64,000 nt of DNA from Haloterrigena turkmenica DSM 5511 (GCF_000025325.1 NC_013743.1:744001-808000), one strand, 5' to 3'. Shown: positions 25,066 through 34,107, counted from the stretch's first letter. Notes: a model not told the origin generated them from the letters alone. Translations and numbers: made by a program.

Positions 25066-25370
25066 ATGGAAGCGATACAGAACCAACTGTTCGATGCACT
25101 GTCGGACGAGCGACGGCGGCGAATACTATACGTCTGCCTCAGGCGAGAGGGGCCGATCAACATCGATTCACCGCCCGACGGAGTCGACGACCAGTACGAC
25201 GCGGCGGTCGAGCGACGCCACGTTCACCTCCCCAAATTGGCGGAGTACGAGTTCATCGAGTGGCATCGGCAGGCGAGCACCGTCACGAGGGCCCCCGATT
25301 CGCGGAGATCGAACCGATGTTGCGATTGGTGGCCGACAATCGAGAGCTCCTGCCGGCGACGGTGAAATAG
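25066..25370 (+). pseudogene. Frameshifted winged-helix protein (DUF7344-like)
   Basis: The first ~75 residues read as an intact haloarchaeal winged helix: MEAIQNQLFDALSDERRRRILYVCL...AAVERRHVHLPKLAEYEFIEWHRQASTVTR. The expected end (GPRFAEIEPMLRLVADNRELLPATVK, stop at 25370) is encoded in another frame. The switch falls at about 25288-25296, in a run of G and C (AGGGCCCCCGA). Restoring one missing G would join the two parts exactly. Without it, the upstream frame continues into unrelated, Cys/Trp/Arg-rich sequence. Either a one-base deletion has broken the gene or it is a homopolymer sequencing error. The response-regulator gene starts 38 bases downstream. Confidence 0.8.
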
Positions 25371-25407
25371 CGGGCCGATTCCTATCGGAAAGAATCTGGA
25401 ATAGTAC

Positions 25408-25878
25408 ATGTCCACGTTCACTCATCAGTGCAGCGCTGTCGAACCGGTCGATATCCTGTTCGTCGAAGACAACCCTCACGACGTGACCCTGCTACGGGAC
25501 GCGTTCGAGAGCGTGGTGTCGGATCGAGAGACGAGACTGCACGCCGTTGTCAGCGGTAGCGACGCGATGTCGTTTCTCTGTCGGTCGGTCGAGTCCGATT
25601 CGGATTCGCCGCCGAACTTCGTTCTCCTGGACCTGAACCTGCCGTCCTACGGCGGAACCGAGATCCTCGAGGCGATCACCGCCGTCCCGCAGTTGCGGCG
25701 GCTGCCGATCGTCGTCCTCAGCGGATCGGACGATAGAAGCGATATCGCGCGCTGCTACGAGGGGTACGCGAACGCGTATCTGACCAAACCGTCGGATCTG
25801 GACGAGTTCATTTCGCTCGTCGAGACGATCGACCGATTCTGGTTCACGCAGGCGACGCTTCCATCGGCGTCGATCTGA
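25408..25878 (+). CDS. Single-domain response regulator (Rcp1-like)
   Basis: A 156-residue receiver domain without an output domain. The phosphorylation-site residues are all present: acidic pair in ILFVEDNPHD (~residues 18-24), phospho-acceptor Asp in FVLLDLNLPSYGG (~74), Ser in IVVLSGSDDRSD (~105) and Lys in AYLTKPSDLDEF (~130). The length and the longer loop between strands 1 and 3 match haloarchaeal Rcp1-like regulators, which pair with sensor histidine kinases. No kinase gene is in the window, so its partner must be elsewhere. It follows the frameshifted winged-helix gene closely, and the two may have formed one regulatory unit. Confidence 0.92.
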   Translation: MSTFTHQCSAVEPVDILFVEDNPHDVTLLRDAFESVVSDRETRLHAVVSGSDAMSFLCRSVESDSDSPPNFVLLDLNLPSYGGTEILEAITAVPQLRRLPIVVLSGSDDRSDIARCYEGYANAYLTKPSDLDEFISLVETIDRFWFTQATLPSASI

Positions 25879-26395
25879 TCGGTTCGCCGCCTCGGACCGG
25901 TTACGTCCCCCTCCGGTCGATGGTCCGCAGTACCTCTTCCTGGGTTTTCCTTACTCTCTTTCTCTCGGCTCGCTCGTCGAGAACGGCGCCTTCGCGACTC
26001 GATTCTCCCCGCTGAATCTTCTCGAACCGGTCGATACGAGCCGACCGCACGCTCGAACGCCGTCCCGGTGCTGCGCGTCCCGGGGAGCGTCGCCAGATCG
26101 GCCCGCCTCGTCACACGAGCGGTGTGACTCTCGGACGAATGGACAGTGAAACGTTCGTGAACGACCACTCAGATAACTGATGGAAAACGGCGGGCCCCGA
26201 CGTGGTTGGGCCAGAACGGGGCCGCCACTGTCACCTACCGAACGTGCACTCAAGTAGTTTGTGTGATAATCTGGGTGAATTGTATATTCTACCTGTTCCC
26301 CCAGTGAAAATAGGGGCGCAGTCCACGAACGCGAATTCTTTTCCATCCACGCATCCTAGTCCGCGTGTTCGGTTATCCGAATTCGTGGTTGGGCC
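25879..26395. other. 517-bp intergenic region
   Basis: No convincing gene is seen. The region contains a perfect hairpin at 26110-26128 (arms GTCACAC/GTGTGAC, five-base loop). The rightmost ~150 bases are AT-rich and must hold the promoter of the TrmB-type regulator at 26396. Reading frames on the minus strand give basic, unconserved-looking peptides. Confidence 0.45.
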
Positions 26396-27208
26396 ATGAC
26401 ACAGGACGAAACAACGGTAGAGGCGATTAGTCTGTTGCAGGACCTCGGCCTGCAGGAGTACGAGGCACGCTGCTTTATGGCGTTGAACAAACTCCCCAAC
26501 GGAACCGCAAAGGAGATCCACGAGATCTCCGACGTTCCGCGGACGCGGGTGTACGACGCGATCCGGGTCCTCGAGTCTCAGGGGCTGGTCGAAGTCCAGC
26601 ACTCGAGTCCCCAGCGGTATCGCTCCGTGGAGATCACCGAGGCGACGCGGATTCTGCGTGAGAGGTACAACGATCGGATCGACACGCTCGAGCGGTATCT
26701 CGAACAGACGGACGTGGAGGAGGCTGGAGACGACGATCACCTCCAGGAGATCTGGTCGCTGAGCGGCCACGAGGCGATCGAGTCGCGGACGCTCGAACTG
26801 ATCGGGAACGCGGAGTCGGAGATCGCGCTGCTCGTCGTCGACGACGACGTCCTCTCCGAGGCGCTGTTCGACGGCGTCCAGCAGGCGATTCAGCGGGACC
26901 TCACCGTCGTTATCGGCGGCCAGACGCCGGCGACGACGACGACGCTGAAGACGCGACTCCCCGAGACGAGCGTGTTCGAAACCGAAATGGAGTGGCTCAC
27001 CGGGAGCGAACTGGACGCCGAGGTCGCGATCAGCCGAATCCTGCTCGTCGATCAGGAGACGCTCCTGATCGGCACCTACTACCCCGCCGCCGGCGGCGAG
27101 GCGAAGGAGCAGGCCGTCTTCGCCAAGGGGCTCCAGAACGGCGTCGTGGTACTCCTGCGCCGACTCGTGACCGCCGGCCTGTCCGCGATCAAAGACCCCG
27201 GGAAGTGA
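26396..27208 (+). CDS. TrmB-family transcriptional regulator
   Basis: A 270-residue regulator. The N-terminal TrmB-type winged helix (residues ~5-85) reads AISLLQDLGLQEYEARCFMALNKLPNGTAKEIHEISDVPRTRVYDAIRVLESQGLVEVQHSSPQRYRSV. A coiled linker (REDTLERYLEQTDVEE-like, ~90-110) follows. The C-terminal domain (~120-265) resembles the phospholipase-D-like or effector part of haloarchaeal TrmB proteins (HEAIESRTLELIGNAESEIALLVVDDD). TrmB proteins commonly control sugar metabolism. Glucose-6-phosphate isomerase lies just 61 bases downstream on the same strand, so pgi is a natural candidate target. The ATG at 26396 gives the family-typical MTQDE start. Confidence 0.88.
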   Translation: MTQDETTVEAISLLQDLGLQEYEARCFMALNKLPNGTAKEIHEISDVPRTRVYDAIRVLESQGLVEVQHSSPQRYRSVEITEATRILRERYNDRIDTLERYLEQTDVEEAGDDDHLQEIWSLSGHEAIESRTLELIGNAESEIALLVVDDDVLSEALFDGVQQAIQRDLTVVIGGQTPATTTTLKTRLPETSVFETEMEWLTGSELDAEVAISRILLVDQETLLIGTYYPAAGGEAKEQAVFAKGLQNGVVVLLRRLVTAGLSAIKDPGK

Positions 27209-27269
27209 GTCCCGACGACGGTCGGTCGCTGACGGAACGCCTTTACCGCAGGCGGTCGCCGTCTCTCGT

Positions 27270-28571
27270 ATGAACGTCGACATCGGTAACGCGCTCGCGT
27301 CAGTCGCGTCACCGGGCGCCTCGAGGGACTCCCTCGAGCGCCTGGACGAACAGGTCGCGGACGCCCACGAGCGCATCGTCGCGGGAATGGAAAATGCAGA
27401 GCACGGCTACGAGGCGCTGAACCTCCCGGAGCGGACCGATCCCGACGAGATCCGGGCGGCGGTCGAACCGGTCGCCGACAGCGAGGCGCTGATCACCGTC
27501 GGCATCGGCGGCAGCGCACTCGGCGCGGCGACGATCACGGACGCGCTCGCTTCGGAGAGCGACACCGAAGCCGTCTACCTCGACAACGTCGACCCCGCTT
27601 GGGTGTCGAACCACCTCGAGCGACTGCCCCTCGAGGAGACGGCGATCAACGTGGTCTCGCGGTCGGGAACGACGGCGGAGACGCTGGCGAACTTCCTCGT
27701 CGTCCGCGACGCCTTCGAGGCCGCGGGCGTCGACTGGACCGAACGCACGATCGTGACGACCGGCGAGTCCGGCCCGCTCCGGAACCTCGCGGACCGTCAC
27801 GACCTGCCGTCGCTGAAGGTCCCCGACGGCGTCCCCGGCCGCTTCTCGGCGCTGTCGGCGGTCGGTATGGTCGCGGCGGCCGTCTGCGGCCACGATCTCG
27901 AGGCGCTGCTTGCCGGCGCCGCCGCCGAGCGCGAGAGCCTGACCGGCTCGCTGTTCGACTGCCCGGCCTACGCCTACGGGGCGACGGCCTACGCGCTCGA
28001 CCAGCGCGGCGCGGGCATTAACGCCATGGTCCCCTACGCGGAGTCGCTGGAGACCTTCGCCGAGTGGTTCGCCCAGCTGTGGGCCGAGAGCCTCGGCAAG
28101 GACGATCTGGGCCAGACGCCGGCGCGGGCGCTCGGCGTGACCGACCAGCACTCCCAGTTGCAGCTCTACCGGGCCGGCCAGCGAGACAAACTCGTCACCT
28201 TCGTCTCGCCGGGCGAGACCGACGACCGACCGATCCCCGACACCGACGTCGACGAACTGGCGTACCTCGGCGATTCGACGCTCGGCGAACTGCTCGAGGC
28301 GGAGTTCGAGGCCACGGAGGCCAGCCTCGCTGCGGCCGGCCGGCCGAACGTCCGGCTTGAACTCGAGACCGTCGACGAGTACGAACTCGGCGGCCTCCTC
28401 TACGGGATGGAGGCCGCCTGCGTCCTCGCTGGCGAACTGTACGGCGTCAACACGTTCGAGCAGCCGGCCGTCGAGTGGGCCAAGAAGGCCACCCGCGGCC
28501 TGCTCGGTGGCGGAGACTTCGAGGAGGCCGACGCCGTCGCCGAGAAGACCGAGCTTCGAATCGGGCGATAG
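27270..28571 (+). CDS. pgi: Glucose-6-phosphate isomerase
   Basis: Pgi interconverts glucose-6-phosphate and fructose-6-phosphate in gluconeogenesis and the modified Entner-Doudoroff network of haloarchaea. The 433-residue protein shows the sugar-isomerase fold: ALITVGIGGSALGAATITDAL (~residues 72-92), VVSRSGTTAETLANFL (~128-143, phosphate binding), PGRFSALSAVGM (~190), and the catalytic-region stretches LGVTDQHSQLQLY (~290) and NTFEQPAVEWAKK (~395). Length and motifs match the bacterial-like Pgi typical of haloarchaea, not the cupin type. It follows the TrmB-type regulator by 61 bases. Confidence 0.95.
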   Translation: MNVDIGNALASVASPGASRDSLERLDEQVADAHERIVAGMENAEHGYEALNLPERTDPDEIRAAVEPVADSEALITVGIGGSALGAATITDALASESDTEAVYLDNVDPAWVSNHLERLPLEETAINVVSRSGTTAETLANFLVVRDAFEAAGVDWTERTIVTTGESGPLRNLADRHDLPSLKVPDGVPGRFSALSAVGMVAAAVCGHDLEALLAGAAAERESLTGSLFDCPAYAYGATAYALDQRGAGINAMVPYAESLETFAEWFAQLWAESLGKDDLGQTPARALGVTDQHSQLQLYRAGQRDKLVTFVSPGETDDRPIPDTDVDELAYLGDSTLGELLEAEFEATEASLAAAGRPNVRLELETVDEYELGGLLYGMEAACVLAGELYGVNTFEQPAVEWAKKATRGLLGGGDFEEADAVAEKTELRIGR

Positions 28572-28644
28572 GCCGGATCCGGTCCCGGACCCGGCCCCAG
28601 CCCCATTGCGGTGCGCCTATGGGTTCGCGCTCGAAGACTCACGT

Positions 28645-29769
28645 ATGAGCGATCTCACCCGGACCGCCGACGGCGACGGTGACGCCGGCTCGGCCGCGTC
28701 CGACGTCGTCCCGACCGTCGGAACCGTCCTCTCGGCCGTCGTTCTCGTCGCGCTCTTGTTGCCGGTCCGCCGCGGCGTCGACGCCCCCGCGGTCTGGCTC
28801 GCGGCGGTCGGCGCCCTCGTCGCCACGGCCGCCTTCGTCGGTCGCCGCCACGGCCTGCTCGAGCGACGCGTCGCCGGGCCGGTCGCCGCCGGCGGGAGCC
28901 TCCTCGTCGTCGCCCTGTCGGGATACGCGATCACCCGGGGCGTCCTGGGATCGGTCGTCGTCCCCGGCCTCGAGGGGTCGGTCTCGCTGCTGTTCGTCGC
29001 GTTGGTCGCCGCGATCGGTGCGGTCGGTATCGCCGTCGCCGATCGCGGCGGCGTCTCGGGTCCGGGATTGTACCGCCGGCTCGCACGGACGGTCGAGATG
29101 TGCATACTCGCCGTCGTCGGCCTGTTCAGCCTGTCGATCGCGACAGTGTTCCTCTCGCTGCCGGTGACCACCCTCGTCGGCGAACCCACGCCGCTCCAGC
29201 AGTCGTTGGTCGAGTACCCCGCCTACGCGCTCGGCCTCGGCGGGGTCGCGGCGGGCTACCTGGCCTACCGCGGTCACGATCGGTCGTTCATCGACCTCGA
29301 GCGACCGACGCTCCGGACGGTCGGCTGGATCGTCCTCGGACTCGTCTTGCTGTTCGGCGTGAACATCGGCATCTCGCAGGTCATGACGGCGCTGGGCATC
29401 GACGCCTCGGACCACACCACGACCCAGCGGCTGGCCGAGAACCCCGAACTGGCGATGGTCGCCGTCCCGTCGATGCTCCTGTTCGTCGGACCGTTCGAGG
29501 AGCTGTTCTACCGAAACGTGATCCAGAAGAGCCTCTACGAGCAGTTCTCCCGGGCCGGCGCCGTCCTCGTCGGGAGCCTCGTCTTCATGATCGTCCACTT
29601 GTTCGCCTACGCGACCGCGGGACCGGGTGCGATGCTCGCGAGCCTCGCGCTGGTGTTCGCGCTCGGGCTGATCCTCGGGACGATCTACGAACGGACGGAC
29701 AACCTGCTGGTGCCCGCGCTGGTCCACGGCTGTTATAACGCGTTGCTGTTCGTCGAATATCTCGTGTGA
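28645..29769 (+). CDS. CPBP-family intramembrane metalloprotease
   Basis: A 374-residue membrane protein of the CPBP (CAAX-type) protease family, from the ATG at 28645. About eight to ten transmembrane helices are apparent. The catalytic motifs of the abi domain are present: EE-x3-R in PFEELFYRNVIQKSL (~residue 285), F-x3-H in SLVFMIVHLFAY (~315), and H-x3-N in PALVHGCYNALLF (~360). Family members process prenylated or membrane substrates or act in stress; no substrate can be predicted here. It lies 73 bases after pgi. A second family member is cut by the right edge (63409). Confidence 0.88.
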   Translation: MSDLTRTADGDGDAGSAASDVVPTVGTVLSAVVLVALLLPVRRGVDAPAVWLAAVGALVATAAFVGRRHGLLERRVAGPVAAGGSLLVVALSGYAITRGVLGSVVVPGLEGSVSLLFVALVAAIGAVGIAVADRGGVSGPGLYRRLARTVEMCILAVVGLFSLSIATVFLSLPVTTLVGEPTPLQQSLVEYPAYALGLGGVAAGYLAYRGHDRSFIDLERPTLRTVGWIVLGLVLLFGVNIGISQVMTALGIDASDHTTTQRLAENPELAMVAVPSMLLFVGPFEELFYRNVIQKSLYEQFSRAGAVLVGSLVFMIVHLFAYATAGPGAMLASLALVFALGLILGTIYERTDNLLVPALVHGCYNALLFVEYLV

Positions 29770-29799
29770 GAAAGCCGGGTGCCGACGGCGATTGCCCAA

Positions 29800-30258
29800 T
29801 TACGACGGGTTCTTCCGGGCCAGTTCCGAGCCACAGATCGGACAGCGGTCCTTCTGTTCGTCGAACTCGCGACCGCAGCCCTGACACTGGTAGCGCCAGT
29901 GGCGCTGTTCGTCGATGCCCTCGCGGGCGATCACTTCCACGTCGACGTTCAGCTTCTCCGCGACGTTTTGCATCGCGTAGTCGTCGGTGACGAGCGTTCC
30001 GTCGAGTTCGAAACTCGCCGCGACGAGGCGAACGTCGGTGTCGGAGAGGACGTCGAGATCGCCCGATTCGCGGGCCGCGCGCTGGACTTTCTCGGTGGTG
30101 TCGTCGTTGGGAATGTGGATGTGCATCCCCGAGCCCTCCATCGCGTCGTAGCGATAGGCGCTCTCGTCTTCGAGTTCTTCGCGGACGAGGGGGATGGTCG
30201 CAGTCTGTTCTGTCGTGTGAAAGTCGTGGATAAACGCCGAGGAGTCGAGAACGTACAT
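29800..30258 (-). CDS. nob1: Ribosome-maturation endonuclease Nob1
   Basis: Nob1 is the PIN-domain nuclease that matures the 3' end of 16S rRNA. The 152-residue protein begins MYVLDSSAFIHDF with the first active-site Asp. It continues with PLVREELEDE (acidic residue) and VRLVAASFELDGTLVTDDYAMQNVAEKLNV (catalytic Asp residues of the PIN fold). It ends with a zinc ribbon CQGCGREFDEQKDRCPICG. Domain order and length match archaeal Nob1. It ends a two-gene unit with the PRC-barrel gene, whose stop is four bases before its start. The pair is divergent from infB, another translation factor. Confidence 0.93.
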   Translation of the reverse strand: MYVLDSSAFIHDFHTTEQTATIPLVREELEDESAYRYDAMEGSGMHIHIPNDDTTEKVQRAARESGDLDVLSDTDVRLVAASFELDGTLVTDDYAMQNVAEKLNVDVEVIAREGIDEQRHWRYQCQGCGREFDEQKDRCPICGSELARKNPS

Positions 30259-30262
30259 ACCG

Positions 30263-30508
30263 TTAGCGCTGGACGACGATGTAGTCTTTGACCGCCTGAA
30301 CGCGGTTGACGGGGACGAGGAATCGGCCCGCGTCGTCGACGTCGAAGTCGACCGTTCGCGGGGAGATTTCGTTATCGGGATCGATAACGAGATCGTGGAG
30401 TTTACCGGATTTGAGGTCCATGGTGATGTTGTAGAGCAATCCGAGCTCGGTGCCGTCGGAACCCATGACGGACTTCCCCGAGAGATTTTCAGCGAGTATA
30501 TCGCTCAT
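30263..30508 (-). CDS. PRC-barrel domain protein
   Basis: An 81-residue PRC-barrel protein: MSDILAENLSGKSVMGSDGTELGLLYNITMDLKSGKLHDLVIDPDNEISPRTVDFDVDDAGRFLVPVNRVQAVKDYIVV. This fold also occurs in RimM (ribosome maturation) and photosynthetic reaction-centre H subunits. The tight link with nob1 (four bases between the stop of this gene and the nob1 ATG) supports a role in ribosome assembly, although this is inference from context. The promoter lies in the 220-base gap shared with infB. Confidence 0.9.
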   Translation of the reverse strand: MSDILAENLSGKSVMGSDGTELGLLYNITMDLKSGKLHDLVIDPDNEISPRTVDFDVDDAGRFLVPVNRVQAVKDYIVVQR

Positions 30509-30730
30509 GCGTACCCGTACTTACTAATCGGTATTAAAGTCCACGGGGTCGACAGCGAGCCGCCGTTTCCGCCCTCGTTGTACCGCTCGAGGGCCGTCCG
30601 GTCGCGTCGATTCAGACGAACTCAGTTTCGCGTCGAGCGACCAGCCAGACCGGCGATCGAGCGCGGATGACGATGGGTTTAACTACCGCTCTACCGACCC
30701 CTTAGATAAGACCTTCTCGGGTGGTTCACC

Positions 30731-32530
30731 ATGTCGAATACGGATACGCACGACCCCACATCTCTCAGAACGCCGATCGTCGCCGTCCTCGGACACGTCG
30801 ATCACGGCAAGACCAGTCTCCTCGACAAGATACGCGGCTCCGCGGTGATCGAGGGCGAAGCGGGCGCCATCACTCAGCACATCGGCGCGACGGCCGTCCC
30901 GCTGGACATCATCTCCACGATCGCGGGCGACCTCGTCGACCCCGACGACTTCGACCTGCCCGGCCTGCTCTTTATCGACACGCCGGGTCACCACTCCTTT
31001 ACGACGCTTCGCTCGCGGGGCGGCGCGCTCGCTGACATCGCGATCCTCGTCGTCGACGTCAACGACGGCTTCCAGCCCCAGACGCTGGAGGCGCTGGACA
31101 TCCTCAAACGCTCCCAGACGCCTTTCATCGTCGCGGCGAACAAGATCGACACCGTCCCCGGCTGGTCGGTCAACGAGGACACGCCGATCAACGACACCTA
31201 CGAGTCCCAGTCCGACCGCGTCCGCCAGCGACTCGACGAGAAACTCTACGAGATCATCGGGAACCTGAGCGACGAAGGGTTCTCCGCCGACCTCTACTGG
31301 CGGGTTCAGAACTTCCAGCGCAACGTCGGCGTCGTCCCCGTCTCGGCGATGACCGGCGAAGGCGTGCCGGACCTGCTGACCGTGATGATGGGCCTCTCCC
31401 AGCGGTACATGAAAGAGGAGATGGAGATCGACGTCTCCGGCCCCGGCGTCGGCACCGTCCTCGAGGTCAAAGAGGAGAAAGGGTTCGGGAAGACGGTCGA
31501 CATCGTCCTCTACGACGGCACGATCAGGGAGGACGACACGATCGTCGTCGGCGGACAGAACGATCCGATCGTCACCGAGGTCCGCGCGCTGCTCCAGCCC
31601 CGCCCGCTCGCGGAGATTCGAACCGAGAGCCGCTTCGAGAACGTCGACGAGGTCGGCGCCGCGGCCGGGATCAAGGTCGCCGCGCCCGAACTCGGTGACG
31701 CGATGGCCGGCGCACCGGTCCGAGTGGTCCGCGACCGGGACCTCGAGGACGTCATCGAGGAAGTCCAGGCCGAACTCGCCTCGATCGCGGTCGACACCGC
31801 CGAAGAGGGCGTCGTCGTCAAGGCCGACACGCTGGGGAGCCTCGAGGCGATGGCCGACGCGTTAGACGAGGCGGAGGTGCCGATCGTCCGCGCGGAGGTC
31901 GGCGACGTCGCGCCGCGCGACATCTCGGTCGCGTCGACGGCCGAGGACCCGAAACAGCAGGTCATCCTCGGGTTCAACGTCGACGTCCTCTCCGACGCCG
32001 AACACCGCGCCGAGACCGACGACGTGACGATCTTCACCGACGAGGTCATCTACCAGCTCGTCGAGGAGTACGACGAGTACGTCGAGGGGATCGAACAGGC
32101 CCAGCAGGACACAATTCTCGAGAACATCTCGCGGCCCGCTCGATTCCGCATCCTGCCGGACCACACGTTCCGCCAGAACGACCCCGCGGTCGTCGGCGTC
32201 GAGGTCAACTCCGGCACCGTCCAGAACAACGCCACCGTCGTGAAGTTCGAGGGCAACGAGCCCGAACGCGTCGGCCAGATCAAGGGCATCCAGGAACAGG
32301 GTGAGGACGTTGACGAGGCCCGGGCCGGTAACCGCGTCTCCGTCGCCATCGACGGCCCGACCGTCGGCCGCCAGATCGAGGAAGACGACGAGCTCTGGAT
32401 CCAGATCCCCGAGAAACACGCGAAGATCTTAGAGCAGGAGCTGGCCGACGAGATCCCCGCCGACGAACTCGAGGCGCTGAACATGTACCTCGACAAGCAG
32501 CGCAGCCGGGATCCGTTCTGGGGCAAGTAG
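30731..32530 (+). CDS. infB: Translation initiation factor aIF5B (IF-2)
   Basis: aIF5B is the GTPase that joins ribosomal subunits during initiation. The 599-residue protein has the G-domain motifs VLGHVDHGKTSLLD (G1), IDTPGHHSF (G3) and AANKIDTVPG (G4), all in residues ~15-150. Domain II follows, then the archaeal/eukaryal C-terminal domains (GVVVKADTLGSLEAMADAL and FRILPDHTFRQNDPAVVGVEVNSGTV). It ends YLDKQRSRDPFWGK, as expected for aIF5B. No intein is present. It is divergent from the PRC-barrel/nob1 unit. Confidence 0.96.
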   Translation: MSNTDTHDPTSLRTPIVAVLGHVDHGKTSLLDKIRGSAVIEGEAGAITQHIGATAVPLDIISTIAGDLVDPDDFDLPGLLFIDTPGHHSFTTLRSRGGALADIAILVVDVNDGFQPQTLEALDILKRSQTPFIVAANKIDTVPGWSVNEDTPINDTYESQSDRVRQRLDEKLYEIIGNLSDEGFSADLYWRVQNFQRNVGVVPVSAMTGEGVPDLLTVMMGLSQRYMKEEMEIDVSGPGVGTVLEVKEEKGFGKTVDIVLYDGTIREDDTIVVGGQNDPIVTEVRALLQPRPLAEIRTESRFENVDEVGAAAGIKVAAPELGDAMAGAPVRVVRDRDLEDVIEEVQAELASIAVDTAEEGVVVKADTLGSLEAMADALDEAEVPIVRAEVGDVAPRDISVASTAEDPKQQVILGFNVDVLSDAEHRAETDDVTIFTDEVIYQLVEEYDEYVEGIEQAQQDTILENISRPARFRILPDHTFRQNDPAVVGVEVNSGTVQNNATVVKFEGNEPERVGQIKGIQEQGEDVDEARAGNRVSVAIDGPTVGRQIEEDDELWIQIPEKHAKILEQELADEIPADELEALNMYLDKQRSRDPFWGK

Positions 32531-32608
32531 CGCCGGCGCGAACGTCCCCGTCGGAACCGACGATCGACCGGCCGCTATCCTTATCGTGACAGGTTACGTA
32601 TAACTCTC

Positions 32609-32812
32609 ATGAACCGTCTCGTCTGGCTACTCGCCACGTCGTACGTCGCGCTCGGGACCGCGCTCTTCTACGGGCTCGCGATCGACTCGACGACGGTGTT
32701 TCTCGGCGCCGCCGCGTTGCTCGCGCTGCTGGGCGTTCCCCAGTGGCTGCTCCTCTCGAGGACCGGCGGCCGAACGCGGACGCCGGAGCGGGCGCCGCGG
32801 AATCGCACCTGA
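32609..32812 (+). CDS. Small two-helix membrane protein
   Basis: A 67-residue hydrophobic protein. MNRLVWLLATSYVALGTALFYGLAI and TTVFLGAAALLALLGVPQWLLL are two likely transmembrane helices, followed by a basic-Thr-rich C-terminal tail (RTGGRTRTPERAPRNRT). It lies 78 bases after infB on the same strand. No family recognised. Confidence 0.55.
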   Translation: MNRLVWLLATSYVALGTALFYGLAIDSTTVFLGAAALLALLGVPQWLLLSRTGGRTRTPERAPRNRT

Positions 32813-32821
32813 CGCCGAAGC

Positions 32822-33196
32822 TCACTCCGCGCGCTCGAGTCGCAGCCGCGCTCCGCCCTCGAGATCGGCCAGCGCGTCGCAGTCCTCGACTCGAGCGACG
32901 ACGGTAACGGGCGCGGCGGCGCGCGGTTCGCCGTTCTGGCTGGCGGGTGTCTCGCCCCAGAACAGACACAGCTTCCCGCCGGCCGGCCAGTACGCGATCG
33001 CGCCCTCGGGAACGACCTCGCGGGCGTTTTCGGGCGGAACGTCGAGCGCGACGTCGAAATACAACTCGTCGCCCCAGCGGACGGCGTCGCCGCCGACCGG
33101 CAGGGCCGTCTCGAGCGCCGCCCTCGTCTCGGGGGCGTCGTCGGTCCAGTCGGCCGCCAGCGTTCGGTCGCCGACGGTAACGGTGAGGTCGGTCAT
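32822..33196 (-). CDS. DUF3830/cyclophilin-like fold protein
   Basis: A 124-residue protein from the ATG at 33196: MTDLTVTVGDRTLAADWTDDAPETRAALETALPVGGDAVRWGDELYFDVALDVPPENAREVVPEGAIAYWPAGGKLCLFWGETPASQNGEPRAAAPVTVVARVED. The WGDELYFDV, REVVPEGAIAYWPAGGKLCLFWG and GEPRAAAPVTVVA stretches match the cyclophilin-like DUF3830 family I recall from haloarchaea. No isomerase activity is established for it. The next leftward gene starts about 900 bases away and its stop lies 26 bases before this start. Confidence 0.75.
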   Translation of the reverse strand: MTDLTVTVGDRTLAADWTDDAPETRAALETALPVGGDAVRWGDELYFDVALDVPPENAREVVPEGAIAYWPAGGKLCLFWGETPASQNGEPRAAAPVTVVARVEDCDALADLEGGARLRLERAE

Positions 33197-33222
33197 GCAA
33201 GGGGGCACGGACGGACGGCCCT

Positions 33223-34107
33223 TCAATCCGCGCGGTCCGTTCGCCCGCGGGCGCGATGGATTCCCTCGAGGGTCGCCTCGGGGTCGTCGATCGCCGCGCG
33301 ATCACAGCGCAGGTCGAGCCACCGGCGCTCGAAGACGAGTTCGTCGTCGGTCAGCCGCACGTCCGCGACGTCGTCCCACGGAACGAACGTGCTCGAGACG
33401 GATCGCTCGACGACGAGCCCGGCCTCGTGGGCGCGGATCGTCGGGGGTGTCCCCTGTTCGTTCTGCTCGAAATCGAGCCATTCGCCGCCGATGCCGTACC
33501 ACTGGAGGAGAAATATGAACCCGTAGAGGACCATGAATGGACCGACGCTCAGTCCCCACGCGATCGTGCTGTAGAGGCCGCCGCCGATCGTGATCACCAG
33601 ACAGGCACCGAACACGATCCCGCCGGACGTGAGGCCGGTCCGTCGCCACGTCCAGACCGCGGCGGGCTCGTCCGCCGTGATCGCGTCGATGTACCGGTTG
33701 CGGGCCATCCGATCGACGCCGTACGCCGCGACGCCGGTTAGGAGCGTCACGACGAGCGTCAGGACGACGAACCGGCCGGTCGCTTCGATCGGCGCGACGA
33801 GCGGGAGCGCCAGCGTCGCCGCGAACGCGATCGGCGGCGCGTAGCAGGCCAGTCGTCGCCAGCGGCTCCGGCCGATCCGCTCGGGCAGGCCGCGGGCCCG
33901 TCTCGTGAGGATGTGGCCGGCGATCGCGACCGCCGTCACCGTCGACGGCAGGATGCCGAGCAACGTCGCAGTGGTGACGCCGGCCAGGAGCCCCGCAGTC
34001 GCCGCGACGCCGGCCGCGACGAGGCCGACGTAGAACCCGAATCCGGCCTGAAAGCCGGTGTCCGGCTCGTCGAACTCGAGGGCTGTTCGTCGTTCGTGAG
34101 ACGCCAC
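33223..34107 (-). CDS. Multi-pass membrane protein with a C-terminal PH-like domain
   Basis: A 294-residue protein read from a GTG at 34107. The N-terminal ~190 residues contain about six transmembrane helices (FYVGLVAAGVAATAGLLAG..., FAATLALPLVAPI, FVVLTLVVTLLTGVAAYGV, FGACLVITIGGGLY, GPFMVLYGFIFLLQWYG). The C-terminal ~90 residues are soluble and look PH-like (RAHEAGLVVERSVSSTFVPWDDVADVRLTDDELVFERRWLDLRC). I choose the GTG because a good TATA box lies 30 bases upstream, as in a leaderless transcript; a farther-upstream ATG frame would be basic and unconserved. No family recognised. Confidence 0.7.
   Translation of the reverse strand: MASHERRTALEFDEPDTGFQAGFGFYVGLVAAGVAATAGLLAGVTTATLLGILPSTVTAVAIAGHILTRRARGLPERIGRSRWRRLACYAPPIAFAATLALPLVAPIEATGRFVVLTLVVTLLTGVAAYGVDRMARNRYIDAITADEPAAVWTWRRTGLTSGGIVFGACLVITIGGGLYSTIAWGLSVGPFMVLYGFIFLLQWYGIGGEWLDFEQNEQGTPPTIRAHEAGLVVERSVSSTFVPWDDVADVRLTDDELVFERRWLDLRCDRAAIDDPEATLEGIHRARGRTDRAD

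Noticed and set aside
25755-26168. Minus-strand frame opposite the response regulator and its downstream gap
   Set aside because: The peptide is very basic and Ser/Arg-rich, unlike haloarchaeal proteins, and overlaps a clear gene on the other strand.
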